NCBI RefSeq assembly: GCF_016908495.1
Contig: NZ_JAFBDZ010000004.1
Span: 1 to 64,000 of the forward strand
Direction of reading: 5' to 3'
Origin: Rossellomorea pakistanensis
GTDB taxonomy: Bacteria; Bacillota; Bacilli; Bacillales; Bacillaceae_B
DNA: 64,000 nt
The notes under the pieces are model-generated. The model worked only from the letters and a program-made list of their open reading frames with translations, was not told the origin of the DNA and searched no databases. This document shows positions 56,401-64,000 of the stretch, one piece after another. Numbering within the stretch: the first letter of the stretch is position 1; every line of letters begins with the position of its first letter. The position numbers and the translations under genes are program-made.

Positions 56401-56541
56401 TTGCTTTAGGACCTGTTCTGCTGTTTGAACAGTATTCCCGCCACCCCAGCCGTCCTGGCTATTGTTCCACATTTCCGCAACAGCTGCTGCATAGCTTGGA
56501 TCGTATTCTACGATTCTTATCTTTTCGACTGCTTGATTCAT
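53440..56541 (-). CDS. GNAT acetyltransferase fused to large beta-rich domains
   Basis: A 1033-residue protein with an unusual layout. Residues 8-155 are a complete GNAT domain: IRIVEYDPSYAAAVAEMWNN, the acetyl-CoA loop DYQGKKIGKLLVLKALE, and the final strand YKKCGFFWEERDD. Then comes an unrecognised beta-rich region: an Ig-like segment near 335-415 (YIDIENNFNETITFSF, VTLEPKSRRSIPVAY), a first large beta-sandwich-like block (430-690), another Ig-like stretch (710-790), and a second block (800-1033) that recalls galactose-mutarotase/polysaccharide-lyase folds. There is no signal peptide, so it is cytosolic. It heads an operon with the amidohydrolase; its promoter overlaps a palindrome. Confidence 0.8.
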   Translation of the reverse strand: MNQAVEKIRIVEYDPSYAAAVAEMWNNSQDGWGGGNTVQTAEQVLKQEANSTNLHLFLALDGEKVVGYCSLGEYREDEGALYIPLLNVRGDYQGKKIGKLLVLKALERAVEMKWPRLDLYTWPGNTKAVPLYKKCGFFWEERDDATHLMNFMPTVLHTDAVKDFFEDLNWYEASTRTIEVKPDGTKENEFRDYEYSWSNNGRSLKVEFERSGRGLRLIETDDYRISATLEDFKLVFGSEYKIRYHIKNKTGQPLAISLKGENNKNIQFAFQQELVEIKDEIKIEAPFYVDRIDEEQSIWRTHPTVNTLVTINGKEALFKVGLLPKFPANLTCHTPGTLAYIGRSSSLYIDIENNFNETITFSFTLPESDLLQLENNAIEVTLEPKSRRSIPVAYTLKSHGFYSPEVEITAVKQDQSTIKFTKKIGVAFKGIGAKFSGECEERYHVYNGQYHMWLEKFDNWLVPGKEKTDEQESAFMYPKLGKPFSEEFSKIRAEKVEFIEDARSIGYRATYQSKAFPDVKLHAVAKLYGEGLIEHHYEVENTQVNALSEEMWLNIPIYHTLERAIIPYENKFIEMKDSIGSFLSYWKGDSVTENWIFSRDHQSPRGICWPKEEKINFGSWFVYFEHHIGRLKGREITKTKPFFMTIGAFQDWPSFREFSMQQQVEQEALTEHLEFVVNDHNPFISKSDIHASISDYKASYFNGTIEILSGDTVLSSKSFNTKDAVKTGEFEVNVENFDPIGLLSTRMKLDSIEAEQASLYVRKGSEPIRFETHMKDGVETFTCHNSHLEISAAPEFYPSLFSLRANGREWLDSSFPKVTPKSWWNPWPGGISSGIREVSPNSILKEKRQATFVSLNDSKGNKWEGLKIIVKLEEHEKYKGFEYHQYFLLLPGSSVLCQTTEVIQHSDRYLSMKKWDTNCFFKPSQDLADGWGNFQSITGERQKIYGGKGEQEMIVGRNAAFGSDHHEDQLQVITDQNDLQLKSYINKEIMHFSIHSKLNLENGKRMFTTPVFFMLNNKTIPDTALTSLKSIRF

Positions 56542-56622
56542 CCCTTATCCCCCTGATTCTCTGTCCAACTTTTCAATTTTTGTTTACATAAAATTCAGAC
56601 TATTAGTATTAAAAAATGATGA

Positions 56623-56717
56623 GGCTGTCCAGAAGGGGGCCAGAACCACAATGATTGTCCAGACTTTCTTCTATCTATTGAAGTTGTGGAACCTGACACC
56701 TTGCTTTTTGGACAGCC
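56623..56717. repeat. GGAACC hairpin repeat, copy E
   Basis: Outer GGCTGTCCA (56623-56631) pairs with TGGACAGCC (56709-56717). Inner CAGAACCACAA (56641-56651) pairs with TTGTGGAACCTG (56684-56695). The centre has TTTCTTCTATCTATTGAAG. It lies in the leader of the GNAT-fusion gene, where on the minus strand T residues follow it. Confidence 0.92.
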
Positions 56718-56775
56718 CCTAATAATAAAAAATGTTCACAACCAAATAAATATTCCAAAAAAATCTTGTAGTAAA

Positions 56776-56806
56776 ATTATATCATTTCCATCATTATTTG
56801 GAAAAT
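56776..56806 (-). promoter_or_regulatory. Promoter with overlapping palindromic operator for the GNAT-fusion operon
   Basis: On the minus strand TTTCCA (56804-56799), a 17-base spacer and a perfect TATAAT (56781-56776). A palindrome with half-sites ATTTCCA and TGGAAAAT (56784-56806) covers the spacer and -35 region. A repressor binding here would block initiation; the ROK protein encoded 1.1 kb upstream is the obvious candidate. Confidence 0.6.
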
Positions 56807-56817
56807 GAAAGGAAGTC

Positions 56818-56854
56818 AAATTTAAAGGCCTTATCATATGTAAGGCCTTTTACT
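56818..56854. terminator. Asparaginase gene terminator
   Basis: AAAGGCCTTA (56824-56833) pairs with TAAGGCCTTT (56841-56850). It stands 34-64 bases after the asparaginase stop. Confidence 0.85.
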
Positions 56855-56887
56855 ATTTCTATCCTCATTTGGTTTCTGTTCGTTCTG

Positions 56888-57931
56888 TCAGCAACTCGCT
56901 CGATTAACATTTCGCCCATCCACTGTTAGCTTATGAAGAGTAAAGCACGTATTTATTTCTCCCACTCTCACATCGCTGTCATTATGAATGACGGAAGGAC
57001 GTAAGGAACGGAGAGATTGGATGGTTTTTTGATTGGAGTAACCTATTTGTTCTAGAATAGAGGCTACTATATTGGGCCAAACACTTTCAGAACCACTTAA
57101 CACCTTCAAGGCGAATCCAAGCCTCTCATTTTTTAGACCAAAACAATAAACCCCTTGCGCTCCACCTTTTGCAACAATATTCGGATCTTGTAATAATATT
57201 GAACAAATAAAATGATCAGATGCGACCATATTGTAGTGATGATTCATGATCCTTGTCATTTTTTTTACGGCTTCTCGAAGCTTTGAGTCTTTAATCAAAT
57301 CTGGACAAGCCAATTTCAAATAGGTAATGGCCATCCGATCTATCGAAATTGCGGAAACCGGAACACCGCATCCATCTACACCGTTTTGTATACTTGATAA
57401 CGGAACTTCTGCTAAAGTGGAAAGAATCGTTAAAATATCTTGTTGAAGGGGATGGTCCACTTTCCAATACCCCTCTATTGGATAGCCTAATTCACGGCAA
57501 ACTGTTATAAACCCCATATGTTTACCTGAACAATTATGGAATAATCTCCTTTTTCTTACTCCCTGTCTAATCATTTCTTCCTTTGGCTCTAAATTTAAAG
57601 GATAGGAGGGGGGGCAAAATAATTCTCCCTCATCTACAGGCAGCTTGTTAAGCATCGATTCAAGGGCAGCAATATGATAAGTTTCCCCACGGTGGGAAGC
57701 CGTAAATAAAGCGGCTTCTTCTTCATTCAGTTGATATTTTTCAATGATATCCGAAAGGAAAACAGGCAATGCTTGAAAAGGTTTAGCTGCAGAACGATAA
57801 TAGGTTTGATGATGACTGTTCCCTATTTGATAGACTGTATGAAGTTGATCATTTACTCCACAGATGACGCCGGAATGAATGTTTTCTAGTAATCCAGCCC
57901 TAGTTTCCTCTATTAACGTTTTGTATGTCAC
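56888..57931 (-). CDS. Rhizobium-type L-asparaginase (asparaginase II family)
   Basis: A 347-residue member of the thermolabile asparaginase family, unrelated to the common AnsA type. The catalytic residues reported for the Rhizobium etli enzyme are all present, one number lower: S47 and K50 in RSAAKP, S79 in ASHRGE, and the zinc ligands C134 and K137 in HNCSGKHMG plus the Cys of DGCGVP. It hydrolyses asparagine to aspartate and ammonia; in this cluster it might act on a conjugated asparagine. The start is a GTG after AAGGGGG. It lies 39 bases after the ROK gene. Confidence 0.9.
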   Translation of the reverse strand: MTYKTLIEETRAGLLENIHSGVICGVNDQLHTVYQIGNSHHQTYYRSAAKPFQALPVFLSDIIEKYQLNEEEAALFTASHRGETYHIAALESMLNKLPVDEGELFCPPSYPLNLEPKEEMIRQGVRKRRLFHNCSGKHMGFITVCRELGYPIEGYWKVDHPLQQDILTILSTLAEVPLSSIQNGVDGCGVPVSAISIDRMAITYLKLACPDLIKDSKLREAVKKMTRIMNHHYNMVASDHFICSILLQDPNIVAKGGAQGVYCFGLKNERLGFALKVLSGSESVWPNIVASILEQIGYSNQKTIQSLRSLRPSVIHNDSDVRVGEINTCFTLHKLTVDGRNVNRASC

Positions 57932-57970
57932 TCTCTTATTTCCCCCTTTTATTCAATTGTCAAATCATGA

Positions 57971-59125
57971 TTAATCTAAATCAAGTAAGGCATTTTGAGC
58001 TTGTATAGCTCCTCCAAGCACTACCCCTTGATTATTTAATTGTGAATAGACCATTCTCACCGTTTCCTTTACTGGTTCCCAAGTGTAAATTTCGAATTTC
58101 GTTTCGATCACTTCTTTGATTTCTGGTAATTTCTCAAATAAATTTCCACTTAAAATAATAACTTCTGGGTTGTAAAGGCAAAGTATGTTGCTAATAGCGA
58201 GAGCAAGATAGGTTGTTGTTCGATCTAAAATGTTGATGGCCCATTGTTCCCTATTACGAAAGGCTTCATATACATCATCTATAGAAGTGAGATCTTTCAC
58301 TTTTCTACTGTCAGCAAGAATGGCCCCTTCAGAAATGTATGTAGCTAAACAGCCAATTTTACCGCAATTACAAACGTTCCCAGTCGGATCAATGACTGTG
58401 TGCCCGATCTCCCCTGCGTTATTCGACTCTCCTCTGTATATTTCACCATTTAAGATAATAGCCGAACCAATCCCAGTACCAACGCCTACTAGTACAGCAT
58501 TCTTTACACCTTTTGCTCTTCCTATGAAGTATTCTGAGATGATTTTCATTTTAAGCTCATTATCAACAACGACATCAAATGTGGTTAATCTTTTTAAATC
58601 TTCAGCTAAAGGTTTTTCTTTCCAAGAGAGTTGATCTGATAGTTTGACAACACCATTTTTATAATCAATGTACCCTGGTAACCCTACAGCCATTCCAATA
58701 ATTTTTTCATTTGAAATTCTATTATGTTCAATCATATCCCGGATATGATTCGTTATCTTACTTAATGTTTCTTCATAGTTCTCAGAATGATTTCTTTGAA
58801 TTTCTATTAGATCGATGATATCCCCAACATAATTTACGATTGCCATTTTTATGTTCGATTTATCAATATCAATTCCAATAGTAAATAGAACATCCTTTTC
58901 TACATCAACTAAAACGGCCTTCCTTCCCACACCAGAAGTGACCAGCTCAGTTTCTCTTACAAATCCTTGTTCATGTAAATCATGGACAATTCTGCTGATT
59001 GATGTAGGGCTCATCCCTGTAATCTTTGCAATCTCTGTTCTCGAAATGGGTCCCCGACCTTTAATCAAGTCGAGGACTAGATTTTTATTTTGTTTTTTCA
59101 TAAGGAGTTGATCTTGTTTTTCCAT
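57971..59125 (-). CDS. ROK-family sugar-responsive repressor
   Basis: A 384-residue XylR/NagC-type repressor. The N-terminal winged helix-turn-helix reads ISRTEIAKITGMSPTSISRIVHDLHEQGFV (residues 25-54). The ROK sugar-binding fold has ATP-like DIDKSNIKMAI and GVGTGIGSAIILNGEIYRG motifs and a zinc-type CNCGKIGCLATYIS motif, where the Glu usually after GCL is Ala. It presumably responds to a sugar or its phosphate and controls the cluster. AGAAGG precedes the ATG. Confidence 0.9.
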   Translation of the reverse strand: MEKQDQLLMKKQNKNLVLDLIKGRGPISRTEIAKITGMSPTSISRIVHDLHEQGFVRETELVTSGVGRKAVLVDVEKDVLFTIGIDIDKSNIKMAIVNYVGDIIDLIEIQRNHSENYEETLSKITNHIRDMIEHNRISNEKIIGMAVGLPGYIDYKNGVVKLSDQLSWKEKPLAEDLKRLTTFDVVVDNELKMKIISEYFIGRAKGVKNAVLVGVGTGIGSAIILNGEIYRGESNNAGEIGHTVIDPTGNVCNCGKIGCLATYISEGAILADSRKVKDLTSIDDVYEAFRNREQWAINILDRTTTYLALAISNILCLYNPEVIILSGNLFEKLPEIKEVIETKFEIYTWEPVKETVRMVYSQLNNQGVVLGGAIQAQNALLDLD

Positions 59126-59221
59126 CGATAAACCTTCTTTTCTATTTAATTATGTTCATCTGTGATGGTATGATGATTCTCAAGAATGTTTCAGGAAAAT
59201 CAACCACTACTGTTTAAACAC

Positions 59222-60112
59222 TTACTTATAATATTGAATAAACTTGATGGCATCTGCAATATCTTTTACAGGATTATCTTGCACTTCCCTTTCAATTGTT
59301 AAATATCCTTCATATTCGATTTCTTGAAGAGCAGCAAAATATCTAGAAAAATGTACTTTGCCCTTTCCAAGTGGTAATTCTCTAAAAAATTCTCCCGAAG
59401 CAACTAAGTTGGCAAGTTCGTCGTGACCTGCCCCCCCTCCATACCCTAAGAAGCCATATACATCACGTGGATCAACAGGCTTGAGCTGTATTCCATCCTT
59501 GACATGAGTGTGAACAATATAATCCTTTAGAAGCTTTACTCCTTCTATAGGATCATCACCGGTTACCATAACCATATTCGCTGGATCAAAGTTGACTGAA
59601 ACCCCATTCGTGCTTAGACTATCCAAAAATAACTTTAATCTTTTAGAGGTTTCCGGTCCTGTTTCAATGGCGAAAAAAGCATTGATACTCTTAGCATAAA
59701 CTCCAAGTGCCTCACAAGCATCCTGCATGGCAGCATATATTTTGCTTTCTTTTTGCTCGGGAATCATTCCGATATGGGTTGTAACAATATTTGTCCCTAG
59801 TTCTAGGGCAAGGTCCAATATCCGTTTGGACTTCTCAATTTTCTTAGGATTTTCTATTGCATCCTGAAACCCAAATCCGCCTAAATCCCCACATAGTGCA
59901 GAAATCTCTAAACCCAGCGAGTCAATATAGCCTTTCAATTCTTTACGAGCAATGGATGATAAATTTTCAGGAGCCATTTCTCCTTCAACAGCATAGATTT
60001 GAACACCGTCAGCCCCCATTTCTTTAGCCTTCTTCAACCCTTCACGAAGTGGTAATCGCAGGCTATCGACAATCACACCGATTTTATTTGATAATTGATT
60101 GGCTGAGCTCAT
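59222..60112 (-). CDS. Sugar phosphate isomerase/epimerase-like TIM barrel
   Basis: A 296-residue protein of the AP-endonuclease-2/xylose isomerase-like superfamily. Metal-site residues are in FAIETGPE, NFDPANMVM, VHTHVKDG and LTIEREVQ. Members isomerise or epimerise keto-sugars, inositols or 3-keto glycosides. Its start overlaps the Gfo/Idh stop by four bases (ATGA), so the two are co-translated and probably act on the same compound. Confidence 0.88.
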   Translation of the reverse strand: MSSANQLSNKIGVIVDSLRLPLREGLKKAKEMGADGVQIYAVEGEMAPENLSSIARKELKGYIDSLGLEISALCGDLGGFGFQDAIENPKKIEKSKRILDLALELGTNIVTTHIGMIPEQKESKIYAAMQDACEALGVYAKSINAFFAIETGPETSKRLKLFLDSLSTNGVSVNFDPANMVMVTGDDPIEGVKLLKDYIVHTHVKDGIQLKPVDPRDVYGFLGYGGGAGHDELANLVASGEFFRELPLGKGKVHFSRYFAALQEIEYEGYLTIEREVQDNPVKDIADAIKFIQYYK

Positions 60113-61173
60113 GACAAAAAGGTCACCTCACGTTTCTCCTCTGAGGCTTTATATATACCTGTTAGAATTTTCATCATTTCCACACCGTCTTCCACTGGAG
60201 CCATGATTGGTTTCTCGAATAAACAGCTTGAAACAAATGAATCAATTTCATTTTGAAAAGCATTGGCAAAATCAAATGAAACATGATCAATTTGAGGATG
60301 GATATTTAATATAGTATCGTTTTCCTCGGAAATCATAATCAGCTCTGGCTCTAATTCGGCCCCGCCTTTTGTTCCATGTAGCTTCACCTGTAATTCGTCT
60401 TTTTGGGTATGGAGTGTAAACGATACATCCACGAATAAGGAAGCACCATTTTCAAAAGTAATTAAAGCATTGGCTAAATCTTCTACACTATTTTTCTCTT
60501 TGTCATAGTCAGCTGCTTTATAAAAGCTTAAGTTTTCTATATTTGCTCTGTTCCCAAGATGATGATAAGTGTTGGCAGAAATGGATTTTACTCTTGGACG
60601 TCCCATTAAATACCAGCATACATCAATGACATGTACTCCCAGATCAATTAACGGTCCCCCACCAGATCTTTCTTTATCCGCAAACCATCCACCAGGGTTC
60701 CCTAATCGTCTCAGGCAAGAAGCTTTTGCATAATAAATTTCACCTAGTTTCCCCTTATCAATAAACGATTTCAACACTTTTGTGTTGGTACCAAACCTTC
60801 GAACGAATCCAACTTGTAACTTTTTATTTGATTTACCAACTGCTTCCTCAATCCTTAAAGCTTCTTCTACATTTTTGGACAATGGCTTTTCAACTAATAC
60901 ATGCTTTCCACTATTAAGAGCTTTAATCGTGATATCAGCATGAGTGTTATTCCAGGTACAAACGCTTATAGCATCCACTTTATCATCATTAAATACTTCT
61001 TCTAACGAATGATAGATTTTTTCAACCCCGTGTTCATTCGCTTTTTCTAATGCTCTTTCTCTAGAATAATCATAGACGCCATATACTATTGAATTGGAAT
61101 TATTCTGATATGATTGAAAATGCATATCCGAAATAGATCCTGTACCAATGATGCAGACATTCAACTTTTTCAT
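60109..61173 (-). CDS. Gfo/Idh/MocA-family oxidoreductase
   Basis: A 354-residue NAD(P)-dependent dehydrogenase. The Rossmann motif IIGTGSISDMHFQSY lies at the N terminus, the active-site EKPLSKNVEEA gives the conserved Lys-Pro, and GGGPLIDLGVHVIDVCWYLMG supplies the catalytic Asp and His. Such enzymes oxidise hydroxyls of sugars or inositols, often to the 3-keto form. It lies between two isomerase genes, a combination seen in inositol and keto-glycoside pathways. Confidence 0.9.
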   Translation of the reverse strand: MKKLNVCIIGTGSISDMHFQSYQNNSNSIVYGVYDYSRERALEKANEHGVEKIYHSLEEVFNDDKVDAISVCTWNNTHADITIKALNSGKHVLVEKPLSKNVEEALRIEEAVGKSNKKLQVGFVRRFGTNTKVLKSFIDKGKLGEIYYAKASCLRRLGNPGGWFADKERSGGGPLIDLGVHVIDVCWYLMGRPRVKSISANTYHHLGNRANIENLSFYKAADYDKEKNSVEDLANALITFENGASLFVDVSFTLHTQKDELQVKLHGTKGGAELEPELIMISEENDTILNIHPQIDHVSFDFANAFQNEIDSFVSSCLFEKPIMAPVEDGVEMMKILTGIYKASEEKREVTFLS

Positions 61174-61217
61174 GTTTTCATCCCTTTCACAAAAGAATTC
61201 TTATCCCTATTAAAATG

Positions 61218-62090
61218 TTAAATTTCATTCCATAAACGTCTTACATTATCCATACCAATTTTAGAACCTATTTTACAATCTTCCATTCCTTCAAACTCAA
61301 CAGTAAGAAATCCATCGTATCCAGCATTTTTAACTAATTTAATGACTTCACGAATGTTTATGTCTCCATGACCAACAATAGCACCGCGCAAGTAATTCTC
61401 GTTGACAGTTCGAAACCAAACTCCATCTCCTGGATTTTCATAATACGGACGGATATAGAAGTCTTTAAAATGAACAGTCGCAGCATAACCGATGTTTTTC
61501 TTCACACCAACAAGTGGATCTTCATCTGCACAAAGGAAATTGCCAATATCAAGGGTCGTTTTAAAATTTTCGCGGTTAACAGCATGAATCACCCTTTGAA
61601 CACGATCGCTTGATTGGACATTAAATCCATGATTTTCAATCGTTGTCGTAATTCCGAACTTCGCTGCATAGTCAGCAATCCGTTGACTACCTTCTACTAT
61701 TTTTGAAAAATGCTTATCAAAATAATGAATCGACATTTCTTCTGGTTTTAACATAAACGCTGTAACATCATGACGCATAATCTTAATCCCTAATCGATTC
61801 ACAATATCAACATGACGCTTAAGTCGGCTTACTTCTTCGTCAAATAACTCTTGAGTATCTTGAACAAAATTTGCTGGGAGTGAATAAGCGGATAATTCAA
61901 TTTCAGTTTCATTCGCTTTTTTTCTTATATCGTCAGCTAATTCAATATTATCAACTACCGAATAACCGTAGGGTACTATCTCCATATGTTCTCCACCATT
62001 ATCGGAAATCCATTGGATTACATCCAAAATCGTCATAGTCCCCGCTTTTAATTCGTTCAATAAACTGTATGAACTTAGTCCTACCTTCAT
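61218..62090 (-). CDS. Sugar phosphate isomerase/epimerase-like TIM barrel (second)
   Basis: A 290-residue paralogue-fold enzyme. Metal ligands are in TTTIENHGF, FKTTLDIGNF, ATVHFKDFY and FLTVEFEGMED. It differs from the other isomerase in sequence and probably has another substrate or step. The ATG at 62090 is preferred because GAGGTG is six bases upstream; an ATG three codons earlier overlaps the ribosome site. It is followed by the dehydrogenase gene after 44 bases. Confidence 0.88.
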   Translation of the reverse strand: MKVGLSSYSLLNELKAGTMTILDVIQWISDNGGEHMEIVPYGYSVVDNIELADDIRKKANETEIELSAYSLPANFVQDTQELFDEEVSRLKRHVDIVNRLGIKIMRHDVTAFMLKPEEMSIHYFDKHFSKIVEGSQRIADYAAKFGITTTIENHGFNVQSSDRVQRVIHAVNRENFKTTLDIGNFLCADEDPLVGVKKNIGYAATVHFKDFYIRPYYENPGDGVWFRTVNENYLRGAIVGHGDINIREVIKLVKNAGYDGFLTVEFEGMEDCKIGSKIGMDNVRRLWNEI

Positions 62091-62116
62091 TTTAAACACC
62101 TCGTTTTTTTATCATT

Positions 62117-63091
62117 CTATGAGTCTAGTAAATGGCAAGCAGCAATGTGGCCTTCTACCCTTCCTTTTATAGAGGAAGGTTCTATCGTTTTACAAATATC
62201 CATTCTGGCAGGGCATCTGGTATGAAAACGGCATCCAGCAGGAGGGTTAACCGGACTTGGAAGGTCCCCCTGTAAAATAATCCGATCCCTTCTTAACTTT
62301 GGATCAGGTATCGGTACGGATGACAGCAATGCTTGTGTATAAGGATGCTGCGGGTTTGAAAAGATTGCCTCCTTAGGCCCCGATTCTACAATCGTCCCTA
62401 AATACATTACTCCAATATCATCACTAATATGTTCCACAACACTTAAATCATGGGAAATAAAGAGATAGGTTAAATGAAATTCTTTTTGTAAATCTTTTAA
62501 CAGGTTTAATATTTGAGACTGTATCGATACATCCAATGCTGAAACGGGCTCATCTGCAATAATTAACTCTGGCTTCATTATGAGTGCTCGAGCAATACCA
62601 ATTCTCTGTCGTTGCCCCCCACTAAATTCATGGGCATAACGATCTGCCTGATATTCATTTAGACCGACGATTTCTAGCATTTCAGAAACTAGCTTATATC
62701 TCTCAGCTTTTGATAGATTCGTATGAATCTCAAGCGGCTCCGAAATGATATCTCTCACTTTCATTCTCGGGTTTAGTGATGCATAGGGATCTTGAAAGAT
62801 CATTTGAACTTTTTTTCTCATTGCTTTTAATTGGTTTTCTTTCTTTTGCGAGATTTCCATACCGCCAAACCAGATTTCCCCTTCATTTGGTCTAAGAAGA
62901 CGAGAAATAAGTCGCCCGGTTGTTGATTTTCCGCATCCGCTTTCTCCAACCAGACTAAATGTTTTTCCTTTTCTAATCGCAAACGAGACATTATGAACAG
63001 CCTTTAACGATCTTTTTCTTTCAAAAATTCCAGCTGATAAATCAAATGATTTTTTTAATCCGTTCACTTGTAAAAGGTTTTGACTAGACAC
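62117..63091 (-). CDS. Peptide-type ABC importer ATPase, OppF-like (second system)
   Basis: A 324-residue ATPase with [40 protein letters not shown] and the C-terminal PAGCRFHTRCPARMDIC segment. It is about as similar to the OppF of the first operon as paralogues usually are. It overlaps the upstream OppD-like gene by eight bases. The importer is the likely uptake route for the cluster's substrate; permeases and binding protein must lie beyond the window. It is the second-last import gene read before the sugar enzymes. Confidence 0.92.
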   Translation of the reverse strand: MSSQNLLQVNGLKKSFDLSAGIFERKRSLKAVHNVSFAIRKGKTFSLVGESGCGKSTTGRLISRLLRPNEGEIWFGGMEISQKKENQLKAMRKKVQMIFQDPYASLNPRMKVRDIISEPLEIHTNLSKAERYKLVSEMLEIVGLNEYQADRYAHEFSGGQRQRIGIARALIMKPELIIADEPVSALDVSIQSQILNLLKDLQKEFHLTYLFISHDLSVVEHISDDIGVMYLGTIVESGPKEAIFSNPQHPYTQALLSSVPIPDPKLRRDRIILQGDLPSPVNPPAGCRFHTRCPARMDICKTIEPSSIKGRVEGHIAACHLLDS

Positions 63092-64000
63092 TCATTTCCC
63101 CCCTCTCTTCATGAAAAAGCCAGCAACTGCATGATCTATTATTTTCAAATGAAACCGTATCCGGCTCTTCCTCAAAACAAATCGGCATTGCCTCTTTACA
63201 TCTAGGCGCAAATTTACACCCCATCGGCATATTTGAGGGATCAGGAACATTTCCACTAATAGAATCAAGCTTCTCCCTTTTTTCACCTATTTTCGGTACA
63301 GATCCTATTAACCCCTTTGTATAGGGATGTTTTGGATCCTCAAATAAATCGATAACGGAAGCTTCTTCCACCACTCTCCCGGCGTACATCACCACAACCC
63401 GGTCACACATTTCTGCGACAACTCCCAAGTCATGAGTGATTAACAAAACGGACATCTTCTCCTCCTCTTGAAGCTTCTTCATCAAGGATAAAATCTGTGC
63501 TTGGATCGTTACATCCAGAGCCGTAGTTGGTTCATCCGCTATTAATAGCTTAGGATTACAAGACATCGCCATTGCAATCATTACCCTTTGTCTCATTCCA
63601 CCTGAAAGCTGATGCGGAAATTCATTCAGTATTTCTTCCGCACGAGGAATTCCCACTTTTTCTAAAATCGAAATAGCGTGAGATTTTGCCTCTTTTTTCT
63701 TTAAGCTTAAATGCAGACGGATCGGCTCCATCATTTGCTCTCCAATTTTCATGACGGGATTTAATGACGTCATTGGTTCCTGAAAAATCATTGCCATTTG
63801 TTTACCACGAATTTTTCTCATACTTTCTTCAGAAAGGGTCGTTAAATCCTCACCATTAAAGTAAATCGATCCCCCGCTAATTTTTCCACTTGTTCCCCTG
63901 AACAACCTCATAATCGAAAGAGAGGTAATGCTTTTACCACATCCGGATTCACCAACGAGACCTAGTACTTCCCCTTTATTTAATTGAAAGTCGATTCCGT
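63084..64000 (-). CDS. Peptide-type ABC importer ATPase, OppD-like (partial, 5' end missing)
   Basis: The gene is cut by the right edge of the window; about 305 codons are present. Walker A GESGCGKS is just inside the edge, then [37 protein letters not shown] and the C-terminal [17 protein letters not shown]. About 25-30 N-terminal residues are missing. The frame is open to the edge with no in-frame stop. It pairs with the OppF-like protein as a heterodimeric motor. Confidence 0.92.
   Translation of the reverse strand, partial: GIDFQLNKGEVLGLVGESGCGKSITSLSIMRLFRGTSGKISGGSIYFNGEDLTTLSEESMRKIRGKQMAMIFQEPMTSLNPVMKIGEQMMEPIRLHLSLKKKEAKSHAISILEKVGIPRAEEILNEFPHQLSGGMRQRVMIAMAMSCNPKLLIADEPTTALDVTIQAQILSLMKKLQEEEKMSVLLITHDLGVVAEMCDRVVVMYAGRVVEEASVIDLFEDPKHPYTKGLIGSVPKIGEKREKLDSISGNVPDPSNMPMGCKFAPRCKEAMPICFEEEPDTVSFENNRSCSCWLFHEERGEMSV

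Overview
The window comes from a low-GC, endospore-forming member of the Bacillaceae. The evidence is two small acid-soluble spore protein genes (sspE, sspK), PerR with its Per box, FabL, and a long block with the same gene neighbours as the Bacillus subtilis rrnD-ygxA-ygzB-perR-bcp-hemL-ygaE-ygaD-ygaC-ygaB-sspE-fabL-yfhS-mutY-yfhP-yfhJ-sspK-yfhH-recX-yfhF-yfhE-yfhD region. The species cannot be named from the sequence.

Layout. 1-350: the 5' end of a 16S rRNA gene on the minus strand with tandem promoters. 350-35,200: the conserved core. Extra genes interrupt it: a cobalamin adenosyltransferase/2-hydroxyacid dehydrogenase pair, a small K+ channel, a three-gene ABC-2 exporter, a stand-alone glutamate synthase large subunit with a cre site and a structured leader, and a complete oligopeptide transporter operon (oppD-F-A-B-C) whose upstream region carries a repeated 170-bp block. 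35,200-51,000: an accessory stretch with an unrecognised 12-residue-repeat protein, a small glycine-rich membrane protein, a decayed response regulator, an RND pump (SwrC-like), AraC, TetR and VOC genes, the intracellular protease AprX, an ASCH protein and a secreted 5'-nucleotidase. 51,000-64,000: a continuous minus-strand catabolic locus made of a second Opp-type ATPase pair (running off the window), two sugar isomerase/epimerase TIM barrels, a Gfo/Idh/MocA dehydrogenase, a ROK repressor, a Rhizobium-type asparaginase, a 1033-residue GNAT acetyltransferase fused to large beta-rich domains, an amidohydrolase and a YcdB/YcdC-type protein.

The catabolic locus is the best candidate for an undescribed system. 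Its parts suggest import of a small peptide-like or glycosylated molecule, oxidation and isomerisation of a sugar part, hydrolysis of an amide, and a novel fused acetyltransferase. A ROK-type sugar sensor probably controls it, and a strong palindrome overlaps the internal promoter. The substrate is unknown.

The intergenic DNA is the second notable aspect. It carries several dispersed repeat families: a GGAACC/GGTTCC hairpin family (five copies), two families of short units phased at 20-21 bp, a 52/104-bp palindromic satellite, a 56-bp perfect palindrome, and GC-rich elements. No complete insertion sequence, prophage, tRNA or CRISPR array was seen.
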